A DNA stretch of 64,000 nucleotides from Arthrobacter_B citreus (lineage in GTDB: Bacteria > Actinomycetota > Actinomycetes > Actinomycetales > Micrococcaceae). Below the pieces are notes generated by a model. The model was not told where the DNA came from, ran no database searches, and was given only the letters and a program-made list of their open reading frames with translations. The position numbers and the translations under genes were made by a program. Where the stretch lies: assembly GCF_042429235.1 (NCBI RefSeq), contig NZ_JBHMBA010000001.1. One strand, 5' to 3'. Below, piece by piece: positions 16,662 to 25,040 of the stretch (position 1 is the first letter of the stretch; every line of letters begins with the position of its first letter).

Positions 16662-17180
16662 TCAGCCAGTAACCGGGACCGGCTCTGCCGGCTGAACCCT
16701 GCGGGTGGGGCTCACCCAAACACCCGTCGTCGCTCGGGTCCATGCCTGTACCAGCGTGACAAGGCAGACGGCAGCGTCCAGGAGCCGGATCAGGGGGAAC
16801 GCCAATCCAAGAAGGAGCAACACCGGCCGGCGGAGCACGGTGGCGGCGAATATCGTCAGCAGAAAATCAGGCAGCACGACGCCGATAAGTAAGTCCACGG
16901 GCCGCAGCAGCGACACGTCAGTCAGCTCGGACAGGATGACGATCGGTACAGCCAGGAGCAGGACCAGGCTCGCCGAGACCAACTCAATGATGTGTATCAG
17001 GAGCACCGCCCAGAAATGGCCCCGGTGCAGCCCATGCCTGCGTACGGTCTGCCAAAATCCGAGGCTCCAACAGCGAACCTGCCGCACATACTCCTTGAGA
17101 TTGTCAGGGTCCTGGGTATAGGCGAGAGCCGCCGACGGATGGAACTCAATCCTTCCGAGTTTTTCTGGCATGGACCTCAA
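16662..17180 (-). pseudogene. Family 2 glycosyltransferase, C-terminal fragment (frameshifted)
   Basis: This frame continues the glycosyltransferase of the neighbouring entry. It starts to look homologous at KLGRIEFHPSA, where the upstream frame stops matching, then reads DPDNLKEYVRQVRCW and several hydrophobic segments, as in membrane-embedded polysaccharide synthases. The product-binding motif Q-x-x-R-W appears as QVRCW, so the arginine is replaced by cysteine. Removing one A from the five-A run on the coding strand (17160-17164) would join both parts. It is either a dead gene or a sequencing error; the motif change favours decay. Confidence 0.75.
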
Positions 17181-17913
17181 ATGTCATGTTGAAGTCTTCA
17201 ATGAGGAGTCCGGGGGCGGCCACATCGATTTCCGCGAGGACCCGTGTCCGGTACATGCTGGCGAAGCCGGGCACTATGTTCACGACGTTCGCCCGCTCCG
17301 ACGCCTGTCCATACTTAATCAGCACCTGTACTGCGGCATAGAGGCGTTCGCGGTATCCCAAGAAGATGCGGGCGAACAGCCCGTGCCCCTTGCCGGGGGG
17401 AAGCGACACTGCCCGGCCGGCCACCGCGACCACGTCCGGTGCTGCGAACAACGGCAACCCTGTCACCAGGTAATCAGGTGCGAGAGGGGTGTCGGCATCC
17501 AACAGCATGACGACTTCATAGTTGGACGCCAGATCGAAGTGGTCGATTCCGGCGGCCAAAGCTCCGGCCTTACCGCGGTTGGGTGAGAGCTCAAGGCAGT
17601 TGACTCCTGCGCTGAGGGCAATCTCCGCCGTGGCGTCACTTGAGCCATCCGAGATGACGTGGATGTTTGAAGCCGGCACGAGCATCAGTGCGGAGGCGAT
17701 GGTTTCGGAAATAACCAGCTCCTCGTTGTGCGCGGCAATAAGGGCAGCCACCTGATGCGGCACTACCGTGTTTCTGCCGAGCTGAGCCAAATGCTCAGGA
17801 TCGGACTTGTTCTGCCATTCCCCGACGCGGCGCAGCAGCCCGATCGTCGCCCAAAAGGGCGTGCTGATACCAAGTATCAGCAGCAAAATGACCAGTATCG
17901 ACCATGGTTCCAT
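17146..17913 (-). pseudogene. Family 2 glycosyltransferase, N-terminal part (frameshifted)
   Basis: Processive polysaccharide synthase type (IcaA/hyaluronan-synthase-like GT2). It starts with one membrane segment (about 4-26), then the GT-A domain with IAAHNEELVISETI, SDGSSDATAEIA, the DxD motif LLDADTPL and the acid motif LIEDFNMTFEVHA. After FEVHARK the frame ends in TRKD and a stop, caused by one extra base in a five-A run, while homology continues in the next frame. It is third in the minus-strand order deacetylase, lipoprotein, glycosyltransferase, which fits synthesis and modification of an exopolysaccharide. Confidence 0.8.
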
Positions 17914-17953
17914 TACCTACCCCCAGAAAGGTGTTACGTGATTGTTCGCGGTG

Positions 17954-18727
17954 CTAGCCATGCTGGACCTGCCTGGTCGTGACAATTTCCAGCCACGGAC
18001 CGTCGGGGACATCCACATCGTCCACAAACTGCCAGTTGACCCGGTCATTGGCACCGTTGAGCGATTCGAAACCGAGGCACCCGTTCAGCGCCGGTGAAAC
18101 ATCCATGCCGGCACCGTTGTAATCGATGTTCGCCGGCCTGGCGTCGTCGTCGCCGAAAACGTACTCATCGTCGTCATAAAGACTGGGACCCGCATCCTGG
18201 ACCTGCCCGTAGCATTCCCGGTCGTCCTTCGTGATCCTCACCCAGCGGTTCTTCATGTAGCTGAAGTTGGGGTCCTTGTCCCGGCCGGCGAAACCCGGGT
18301 CGTTGGCCCACGGAATGACAAAGCCCCTGATCGCAAAGGCACGGGGATTGTTGACATCATCGAACGGCAAATCCAGATAGAACGGGTTCTCTTGAGGAGT
18401 CATATTCCGCGGCATCCAGCTTTCCACCTCCGTCCGTTCCTCGGTTTCACAGCCTCCGCCAATGATCTGCCCGTCGCAGCCGCCGTAACTCTCCAGCCAA
18501 AAGCTGTCGTACGCCGAACGCGCCTGGCTTCCGTCGGGAGCATCCGGGTCATGGATTTGCCCCACCCAAAAAGTGGTTGCGACGATATCTGTGTGCCATG
18601 GGTATTCCTGCATTGCGGCGGCCTCTTCATCGTTGGCATTGCCGGAGCCCTTCTCTGGAGTACAGCCGACCCCGGCTAGGACCAACGTTGCAACGAGGGA
18701 CGCCATCACAATTTTGCGTCTCGTCAT
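17954..18727 (-). CDS. Secreted lipoprotein of unknown function in polysaccharide operon
   Basis: A 257-residue protein with a basic N-terminus, a hydrophobic signal and a lipobox-like GVGC that places the lipidated cysteine at residue 22. The mature part is rich in Asp, Tyr, Trp and Gly; the region CYGQVQDAGP followed by YVFGDDDARP and GAGMDVSPALNGCLGF resembles double-psi beta-barrel (RlpA/expansin-like) proteins, but I am not sure of that. It overlaps the end of the deacetylase by four bases (ATGA), so it belongs to the same operon. The frame itself is open and undamaged. Confidence 0.7.
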   Translation of the reverse strand: MTRRKIVMASLVATLVLAGVGCTPEKGSGNANDEEAAAMQEYPWHTDIVATTFWVGQIHDPDAPDGSQARSAYDSFWLESYGGCDGQIIGGGCETEERTEVESWMPRNMTPQENPFYLDLPFDDVNNPRAFAIRGFVIPWANDPGFAGRDKDPNFSYMKNRWVRITKDDRECYGQVQDAGPSLYDDDEYVFGDDDARPANIDYNGAGMDVSPALNGCLGFESLNGANDRVNWQFVDDVDVPDGPWLEIVTTRQVQHG

Positions 18728-19257
18728 CCGGCCTCTTTTCCTTCTCCGGGTTTCGTCGCTCCGCCACTGGGCACGGGCGCCGGAGTGGGAACGGGCGGGG
18801 CGAACTCAGCGTCGTACAGTCCGTAATCATCACTGACCAGGAACCCCTCATCGCTCAGGGTCAGGCCAAAGCTAATGGCGACGGCGCCGTCAGGCACCGG
18901 GGGAGTGGTCCACTCGGCGGGTGCGAAGTCGCTGCTGGGGTCAAGGAACGGGCTGGCAACCCAGAAATGCCATTCACCCGTGGCGTCCCGGTAGTGAACG
19001 CTGAACTGGGTGCGGACATCGGAGGTGTACGAAGCCCGGAGTGAGTAGCGGCGCCCAGCTTCCACTGCCGGCGCGCAGGTGCCCAGATCCTGCGCGGATG
19101 CGAGCTTGGCGTCACCGTCAACGTAGCTCAACATGCTGAGACGGGAGCCGGCGGACCCTTGGGCACCGGGGGCCTTGATGAATTCGGGTCGGTTGATGCC
19201 ATAGCCTGCACCGTCCGGACAACGGTGTTGTGCGTAGTTGTCCGCTCGGCCAGCCAC
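18724..19257 (-). pseudogene. C-terminal carbohydrate-binding-like part of a broken polysaccharide deacetylase
   Basis: This frame carries a beta-rich C-terminal region: VDGDAKLASAQDLGTC, RRYSLRASYTS, WHFWVASPFLDPS and WTTPPVPDGAVAISFG. That pattern is found at the C-terminus of some secreted actinobacterial polysaccharide deacetylases. The catalytic part is in another frame (19128-19913) and the two overlap out of phase, so the gene looks split by an indel near 19220, probably with loss of the linker. There is no credible independent start or signal peptide. The last bases overlap the lipoprotein start. Confidence 0.65.
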
Positions 19258-19913
19258 GTGGTGAATTCACTAAAGAGCTGTTCGTCGACGTCAATCCAGT
19301 CGCACTCGTAGGGGCACAGGCCATGGAAAGTCAGGATGACCCAGCCGCCATCTTCCTCTGCCGCAAGCACCGCCTCCTGCAGGTCCGAGAGAAGCCAGTC
19401 CCTTTCCACTTGCCGGGGTGCTTTCAACAGAGTGAGATCGTCGGGGCGGAGCGATTCCGTGGTTGGACACCCCTCGCAACCCTCGCTGTAGGTGCCGCCG
19501 AGCCCGCGGCCGCTGTTGTATCCGCACTCCGGGACCAACGATGTCACTGCTGCTCCGGACGCAAACGGGTAGGCAAAATTCGTCACCTGGAACCCCAGCG
19601 ACAACAGGTTCTCCCTGTCCAGGCAGATTTCACGCTTGGCCTCGTCGAGGGATAGCGTGTCGATGTCCGGATGGGAGAAGGTGTGACCCCCGATCTCGCG
19701 CCCTGCCAGGGCAACGTCCTTGGCCTGCCGCAGGGTCAGGGACCCGGCCTCATCCAGCAGGCCGGAGTTCAGGTAAAAGGTTCCCTTGAGGCCGGCGGCG
19801 CTGAGGATCTGTGCCGCCGGTGCCTGTCCGCTGAACCCGTCACCGAAACCTAGGACCCCAGTCTTGAACACCCGTATTTTTCTTCTGCTTCGAGATCCCG
19901 CACTCGACAACAC
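19128..19913 (-). pseudogene. Polysaccharide deacetylase (NodB-like), damaged catalytic part
   Basis: NodB-homology enzymes remove acetyl groups from polysaccharide amino sugars. This frame has KGTFYLNSGLL, the second metal-binding motif GGHTFSHPDID, FAYPFASGAA and VILTFHGLC, so the fold is clear. The first motif, normally T-F-D-D-G, reads GFGDG: the catalytic-base aspartate is a glycine. The N-terminal signal expected for a secreted enzyme is missing, and the frame ends early without the C-terminal domain found in the next frame. Three faults together argue for a pseudogene. It is the first gene of the polysaccharide operon. Confidence 0.7.
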
Positions 19914-20370
19914 ACCCCGGATTCTGTCTTCGGGCCCCAGAGGACCAGGAGCTGTCCAGACACGGCGTTGGGAACGGCTCCCGCGCAGTCGCCGGGCAGG
20001 ATATCAAGGTCGGTCACGAGATAGTTGTGCCGGAGCGGGCACGGGAACAACGCCAGCGTCATCAATCGGGTGGACGACCCATACGAAGGCACTGCCCGGG
20101 GCCCTGCCCGGGACAGGGGCATCCGCCGCTGGTTTAGGTAGGGCAGGAAAACGGCCGCCGCGCGGCACGCGTAAGAGCTACTGGTTCTACTTCCGGTAAC
20201 TCTCGCCAGGACACCTAGGCCTGTCGTCGGCGGCTTCCAAAGACAAGTAGTCCGAGGCCCTCCCCGATGCCGCGCCGGTGTGCGGGGCCGGTGGGAGGAG
20301 TAGGGAAGGGGAGGGCAGGGAAGGGGCGCAATTCCGCCTGCACGTGAAACAGGGGCCGCCTGCACGAAAC
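19914..20370. other. Non-coding gap between deacetylase remnant and cwlM
   Basis: I find no supported gene. It may hold the missing 5' end of the deacetylase in mutated form. A half parS (GTGAAACA with a poor left half) lies at 20336-20351. Confidence 0.5.
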
Positions 20371-20410
20371 AGCGACGGCGGCACCTCCCGTGGGAGATGC
20401 CGCCGTCGCT
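20371..20410 (-). terminator. Terminator downstream of cwlM
   Basis: A 13-bp perfect stem (20371-20383 with 20398-20410) extended inward by five more pairs after one mismatch. On the minus strand the hairpin is followed by GTTTCG, a short T run. It lies 25 bases past the cwlM stop. Confidence 0.65.
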
Positions 20411-20434
20411 GGTGTGTTCGGTGGGGTGGGCTGG

Positions 20435-21631
20435 CTACAGTCCGGCTACGCGCCGTTCCTCAGGTTCCTCCACCGGGTTGAAACGAATGACGTCGTCCAG
20501 GGCAAGGGTGCCCGTCGGCTGGTCTTCTTCTTCGAGCAGGTAGAGGCGCTGGATGCCGATAACGATGGCATCAGCCACCGTCTGGCGGAAGACCGGATCG
20601 GCAAGGCGTTCGGCGTCGCCGCGGTTACTCAGGTAACCCAGATCCAAGCCTACGGATGGGATGCCGGGAAGTTTCAGCGTGTCCCACGTCCGTCCATGGA
20701 CGCCCAAACTGTCCATGCCGGTGCGCGCAGCCAGTTCCTTCATCAGCAGAATGGCGGCGCGGTGGCCGATGGGAGAACGTGCCTCGCCGGTTCCGGGCAG
20801 TCCCCAGTAAAACGCCGCGATGCCCGAGGCGGCTTCCTGGTTCAACCAATCACAGTGGAGGTCAAGGTTAAGGCTGGGAACACGTTCGCCGTCGGTCTCC
20901 ATCCCGTTAAAAGCGGAGGAACGGGTGACTACCCGGGCGCCGAATTCACCCAGGATCCGCTCGACCCGCCGGCCGATGTCCGCCGCGACAAGAGCCTCAG
21001 TCAGCGGCTCGGAGGTCAGGCGTTCGACGGCGTGGGGAGAGGCAAGCTCGGACCTCCCGGTGCCCAGGGCGATGAGGCGTCCGCGCAGGGCTGTGGTGGA
21101 GCGGTCCAGCCGCTCGTAGTCGCGCAGCGCAAAGGCCTGGCTCGGGGTGATGGCCCGGTTGACGCGGGACATGGCCCGCATGGTGGCTTCATCGCAGACG
21201 CCAGTGCCCGGGATTCCCAGATTCTGCTGCAGCTCGGCTACGGCGTACCGGGTGCGCACACTGAACTCACCGTCGATGTGACCGTAGTAGAAACCGAGGT
21301 GGGAGAGGTGCCGCTGCAGCTCGGCAACGTCATCGCCGTGAGCCGGAGCTTCGCCTTCAACAAACGCCAGGGTGCGGTCGCCGAACTGGAACTGGGCATC
21401 CGCCAAGGCGCGCATCGTGTCCGGTCCGGCAACGCCGTCGACAATCAGTCCGCGGCTCTGCTGGAAGGAGCGGACGGCGGCGTCGACGTGGTCGTCAAAA
21501 AGGGTGGGGTCATTCACGGAGTCCGGAGCCAGGTAGGACATGGAGATGCCGGCACGCAGCAACGCTTCTCGAAGCGCTACGACGTGCCGGCCGGCATCCA
21601 TCCTCCGCAGGGTATCTCCTGCCGAGTGCAT
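20435..21631 (-). CDS. cwlM: CwlM-like N-acetylmuramoyl-L-alanine amidase family protein, probable pseudo-enzyme
   Basis: A 398-residue protein with two peptidoglycan-binding (PG_binding_1) repeats, about 15-75 and 95-155, then an amidase_3 fold (about 180-375). There is no signal peptide, so it should stay in the cytoplasm. The zinc site looks lost: the strand normally carrying D-P-G-H-G reads IALGTGRSE, and the late glutamate motif (V-E-x-G-F-L-S-N) reads LDLGYLSN; a histidine remains in LDLHCDW. In Mycobacterium the gene next to trxC is cwlM, a cytoplasmic regulator of peptidoglycan precursor synthesis; the same order here suggests the same kind of role. Confidence 0.88.
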   Translation of the reverse strand: MHSAGDTLRRMDAGRHVVALREALLRAGISMSYLAPDSVNDPTLFDDHVDAAVRSFQQSRGLIVDGVAGPDTMRALADAQFQFGDRTLAFVEGEAPAHGDDVAELQRHLSHLGFYYGHIDGEFSVRTRYAVAELQQNLGIPGTGVCDEATMRAMSRVNRAITPSQAFALRDYERLDRSTTALRGRLIALGTGRSELASPHAVERLTSEPLTEALVAADIGRRVERILGEFGARVVTRSSAFNGMETDGERVPSLNLDLHCDWLNQEAASGIAAFYWGLPGTGEARSPIGHRAAILLMKELAARTGMDSLGVHGRTWDTLKLPGIPSVGLDLGYLSNRGDAERLADPVFRQTVADAIVIGIQRLYLLEEEDQPTGTLALDDVIRFNPVEEPEERRVAGL

Positions 21632-21642
21632 GGTAGGTGTCT

Positions 21643-21969
21643 CTACTTCAGGAACGCCGCGAATTCCTGCTCCAAAACCTGCTTGGGCTTGGCGCCGATG
21701 GACGTGGCGGCCACCTCACCGCCCTTGAAGACGTAGACGGCCGGAATGGACGTGATGCCATACTTGGCCGCGATGGCCGGGTTGTCATCGACGTTGACTT
21801 TCACCACGTCGACCTTCTCGGCGTACTGGGCCGCAATGTCATCGAGGATGGGGGAGAGCATGCGGCAGGGGCCGCACCATTCCGCCCAGAAGTCCACAAT
21901 GACCGGCTTGTCGGCGGTAAGGACGTCGGCTCCGAAGGAAGCGTCGGTTACATCTTTGGCGTTGCTCAT
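21643..21969 (-). CDS. trxA: Thioredoxin
   Basis: Cytoplasmic disulfide reductase of 108 residues, full length, with the active site WAEWCGPCRM at about residues 29-38 and the conserved cis-proline region ITSIPAVYVFKGG. It is directly downstream of trxB (25 bases), which recycles it, and 11 bases upstream of cwlM. Confidence 0.97.
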   Translation of the reverse strand: MSNAKDVTDASFGADVLTADKPVIVDFWAEWCGPCRMLSPILDDIAAQYAEKVDVVKVNVDDNPAIAAKYGITSIPAVYVFKGGEVAATSIGAKPKQVLEQEFAAFLK

Positions 21970-21994
21970 ATTGTGCTCCTAACAGGTTCTGAAC

Positions 21995-23020
21995 TTAGAG
22001 GGCTGCGTGTTCGGATACGGCTTCGGCCGGCGGAGTGGGAACTTCCGCAGCGGTTTCGACGGCGTCGCCAAGATCGGCCAGATAGTGCTCGACGTCGATG
22101 GCCGCCACACATCCCGAGCCCGAGGCGGTGATCGCCTGGCGGTAGGTGGGGTCGATGACGTCGCCGGCGGCAAAAACGCCGGGCAGCGAGGTCTTGGACG
22201 TCCGGCCGGCGACGGCGATGGTGCCTTCAGCGGTCAGTTCCAGCTGGTCCTTGACCAGGTCGGTGCGCGGGTCATTGCCGATGGCGACAAAGACGCCCGT
22301 CACCGCGAGGTCGGACTCGGCGCCGTCAACGGTGCTGCGCAGGCGCAGGCCCGTCACCTTGTCCTCGCCGTGGATTCCCACGACCTCGGAATCCCAGACA
22401 AAGCGGATCTTCTCGTGGGACAGAGCGCGGTCCTGCATGATCTTGGATGCGCGCAGCGTGTTGCGGCGGTGGACCACGGTAACCGTGGAGGCGAACTTGG
22501 TCAGGAACAGGGCCTCCTCGAGAGCGGAGTCGCCGCCGCCGATGACAGCAATGTCCTGGCCCTTGAAGAAGAAGCCGTCACAGGTGGCACACCAGCTGAC
22601 GCCGCGGCCGGACAGGCGCTTTTCGTCCTCCAGGCCAAGCTCACGGTAAGCCGATCCGGTGGAAATGATGACGGACCGGGCCAGGAAGGTTTCGCCGGTG
22701 CCGATGGTGACCTTCTTGATGTCGCCGTCGAGCTCAAGAGCCGTGACATCCTCGAACAGGATTTCGGTCCCGAAGCGGGCCGCCTGCTTCTCGAACTGGG
22801 CCATGAGATCCGGGCCCATGACACCTTCGGGGAAGCCGGGGAAGTTCTCCACGTCGGTGGTGTTCATCAGCTCACCGCCGGCCGTGACGGAGCTGGCAAT
22901 CAGCAGCGGCTTGAGGTTGGCGCGGGCGGTGTAGACAGCCGCTGTGTAACCGGACGGACCGGAACCGACAATGATGACGTCGCGCACGCCGTCGGCGGTT
23001 GCTGGGGTTTCGATGCTCAC
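21995..23020 (-). CDS. trxB: Thioredoxin-disulfide reductase
   Basis: FAD enzyme that reduces thioredoxin with NADPH. The 341-residue product has the FAD-binding IIVGSGPSGYTAAVYTARA, the redox-active WCATCDG (about residues 143-149), the NADPH-binding VIGGGDSALEEALFL and the C-terminal GVFAAGDVIDPTYRQA. A C-terminal tail of about 20 residues (Pro/Glu/Ala-rich) exceeds the E. coli length and probably has no catalytic role. First gene of trxB-trxA-cwlM. Confidence 0.97.
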   Translation of the reverse strand: MSIETPATADGVRDVIIVGSGPSGYTAAVYTARANLKPLLIASSVTAGGELMNTTDVENFPGFPEGVMGPDLMAQFEKQAARFGTEILFEDVTALELDGDIKKVTIGTGETFLARSVIISTGSAYRELGLEDEKRLSGRGVSWCATCDGFFFKGQDIAVIGGGDSALEEALFLTKFASTVTVVHRRNTLRASKIMQDRALSHEKIRFVWDSEVVGIHGEDKVTGLRLRSTVDGAESDLAVTGVFVAIGNDPRTDLVKDQLELTAEGTIAVAGRTSKTSLPGVFAAGDVIDPTYRQAITASGSGCVAAIDVEHYLADLGDAVETAAEVPTPPAEAVSEHAAL

Positions 23021-23258
23021 GGTTAGGTGTTCCTCTTCCTGTTGAAAACTCTCTCGATCCGGCCGTAATCCTGGTAAATCCCGGTGAACCCGGGATGCCG
23101 TTTGGTTACTCCGGGATCAGTGGGCACAACCGTTACCGGCTCCAGCTTATTCCGCACCGCGCCCTGCGGGACACGGCAGGGGCCCGGTCCGGGCCGCCCG
23201 GACCCCTGATCGCAGTCCGGGTCCGGCCCGGTTGCGCGGTGCACCGGGCGTGTGATCC

Positions 23259-24830
23259 CTACGAGACTGCGATTTCCGCGATGCGCAGGCCCCACGGGTA
23301 CGCGGCCTGAAGGCCTCCGGTCAGGCGCGGCAGCTGGGTGAAGTTCACGATCACGTATTTGGCCGTGGCCGGTTCACCGTCCACCTTGGGGACCTGGATG
23401 CTGGTGGTGGGGCCGGTGAAACCGCTCTCGGCCACAGGGAAGGCACCGTCCAAGCTGGGGGAATCGTTGAGCAGCACTGAGAAACTGCCGCCGGTTCCGT
23501 TGAGCTGGCTGATGTCGATCTTGTTGATCGCCGATTCTTCCTCCAGCTCGACGACGAGTGCCAGGTTGGGGGCCAGACCGCCGAACGTGTCGTTGGCGTA
23601 GACGTAGCTGGACCAATACGTGGCAGTGTTGCCGTCCAGGATCTGGGGCAGCGCTCCGTCGTTTTCCGCGTCAAGCCCGGGGTTCCCCGGGACGAGGCGG
23701 CTGATGCCTGCGGGCACAGGGGCGGGGGCCGCCGGCGCCGGGGCCTCTGAAGACGGTGCTTCCACCGGCGCACTGGCTGAGGGCGTCGTGACGGCCTCCG
23801 GGACAGCGGTTTCTCCGCCGACCTTGCCCAGCTGGCTTGCGGCAAGCACGACGGCGCCAACCAGGACCACAGTCAGCACGGCGCCTACCAGGACGCGGCC
23901 CATGGTGCGGCGGCTGCCCGAGGCTTCGTCGTCGTCGTAATCCTCGTAGTCCTCGTAGTCACCGTCGTTGCCGCTGCCGGCGGCACTGGACGCGGCACTG
24001 GAGGCGACGGCTGACTTCGGAAAGTTTGACGGCCGGCGCTCGGGTGCCTCTTCCGCGGAGCTGCGGACAGGGGGAGCGGCTGCGCCCGTGTTTTTGCCGG
24101 CCGGGGCATCGTCGGACACGTAGTCGTCCTCGGTCCAGCGTGAAACCTTGGGGGTCTGGCCGGTGGCCGGTGCCTTCGCCTTGCCCGACTGGGGCCGGGC
24201 CGCGGGGGGCGGCGGCATGTTTGCGGCTCCGGTTGCCGCTTCGGCGGGTGCATCCGCTGCGTCACCGAACTCCAGGTCACGGGCGGCGGCCGCTTCTTCG
24301 GCACCGGTGAGGGTTCCGCCGGCGCCGGCAGCAGTGCCTGCGCGGCCAAACTTGGGCAGTTTGGGGAGGGGACGGCCGGAGATCAGCGGTTTCCGGGGTG
24401 CCCGTTCCACGGGCTCGTCGACGTAGCGGTCCTCGTCTTCCGTCTCCGGCTCACGGGAGCGTGGCATCCCGAATATTTCAGAGCCGAGCGTGTCCGTGAA
24501 GAAGGGCTCCACGTACGGCGCGTCGCGTTCAATGACCAGGTCGAGCAGATCGGCGGCGTTCGCATTGTTGGTCACAAGGTACGTGCGGCCGTCGCTGACT
24601 CCGAGATCCAGGATCTGCACGTTGCTGGCCCGCTCGCCGGTGGCGATCTCGCGGGCGCTGGCACTGACCTGCGCGGTGTTCTCGGGTGCTGCCAGGAGAA
24701 TGCTCACGGCACGGTTGAGCACCTGGTCCACTCCGTCGAGGACCAGGTCATTCTCCGCTGAGGCCAAAACCTGTGCGGTCACTTTATAGCGGCCCCCAAG
24801 GGTTGAGCCTGCGTCTACCGGCTGTGGCAC
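23259..24830 (-). CDS. Pseudokinase-like membrane protein with extracellular jelly-roll domain (MurJ partner)
   Basis: A 523-residue protein in four parts. Residues about 8-90 resemble the N-lobe of a PknB-type kinase (TLGGRYKVTAQ, LNRAVSILLA), but the ATP-anchoring lysine is replaced and no HRD or DFG motif follows. Then a long linker rich in Pro, Ala and acidic residues (EDYEDYDDDE), one membrane segment (VLVGAVLTVVLVGAVVLAA) and an extracellular domain with ILDGNTATYWSSY, like discoidin/galactose-binding folds. In M. tuberculosis these parts are fused to the C-terminus of MurJ (MviN, Rv3910); here they form the next gene. GTG start at 24830 chosen for its GGGAGG five to six bases upstream. 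Confidence 0.8.
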   Translation of the reverse strand: MPQPVDAGSTLGGRYKVTAQVLASAENDLVLDGVDQVLNRAVSILLAAPENTAQVSASAREIATGERASNVQILDLGVSDGRTYLVTNNANAADLLDLVIERDAPYVEPFFTDTLGSEIFGMPRSREPETEDEDRYVDEPVERAPRKPLISGRPLPKLPKFGRAGTAAGAGGTLTGAEEAAAARDLEFGDAADAPAEAATGAANMPPPPAARPQSGKAKAPATGQTPKVSRWTEDDYVSDDAPAGKNTGAAAPPVRSSAEEAPERRPSNFPKSAVASSAASSAAGSGNDGDYEDYEDYDDDEASGSRRTMGRVLVGAVLTVVLVGAVVLAASQLGKVGGETAVPEAVTTPSASAPVEAPSSEAPAPAAPAPVPAGISRLVPGNPGLDAENDGALPQILDGNTATYWSSYVYANDTFGGLAPNLALVVELEEESAINKIDISQLNGTGGSFSVLLNDSPSLDGAFPVAESGFTGPTTSIQVPKVDGEPATAKYVIVNFTQLPRLTGGLQAAYPWGLRIAEIAVS

Positions 24831-25040
24831 GTGTTCCTCCCATGGAAACGGCAATTGGTGCGTTAAATGTGCTGCGGACTGACTTGCTGCTTGTCTAAGG
24901 GCTGCTGATTAAACGACGAGACTCCATAGCATGCCTTATTACCCATGCTACCTGCGCCCAAAGCCAAACCCTGAGTCGGGGCCCGCGTGCCTGTTACGCA
25001 AAAAACTGACCCGGCCCGCCCGGGATCCCCGACGGGGTGC

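Noticed and set aside
17146..17180. Programmed frameshift in the glycosyltransferase
   Set aside because: Joining the frames needs a +1 shift at AGA AAA A CTC, without a slippery heptamer for -1 shifting or a stop codon at the shift site. Mutation or sequencing error is simpler.
20336..20351. Tenth parS site near cwlM
   Set aside because: The right half GTGAAACA is perfect but the left half GCCTGCAC matches only four of eight bases, so ParB binding is unlikely.
20390..21736. 448-codon open frame on the plus strand across cwlM
   Set aside because: Shadow of cwlM, which has clear domains in the minus-strand frame.
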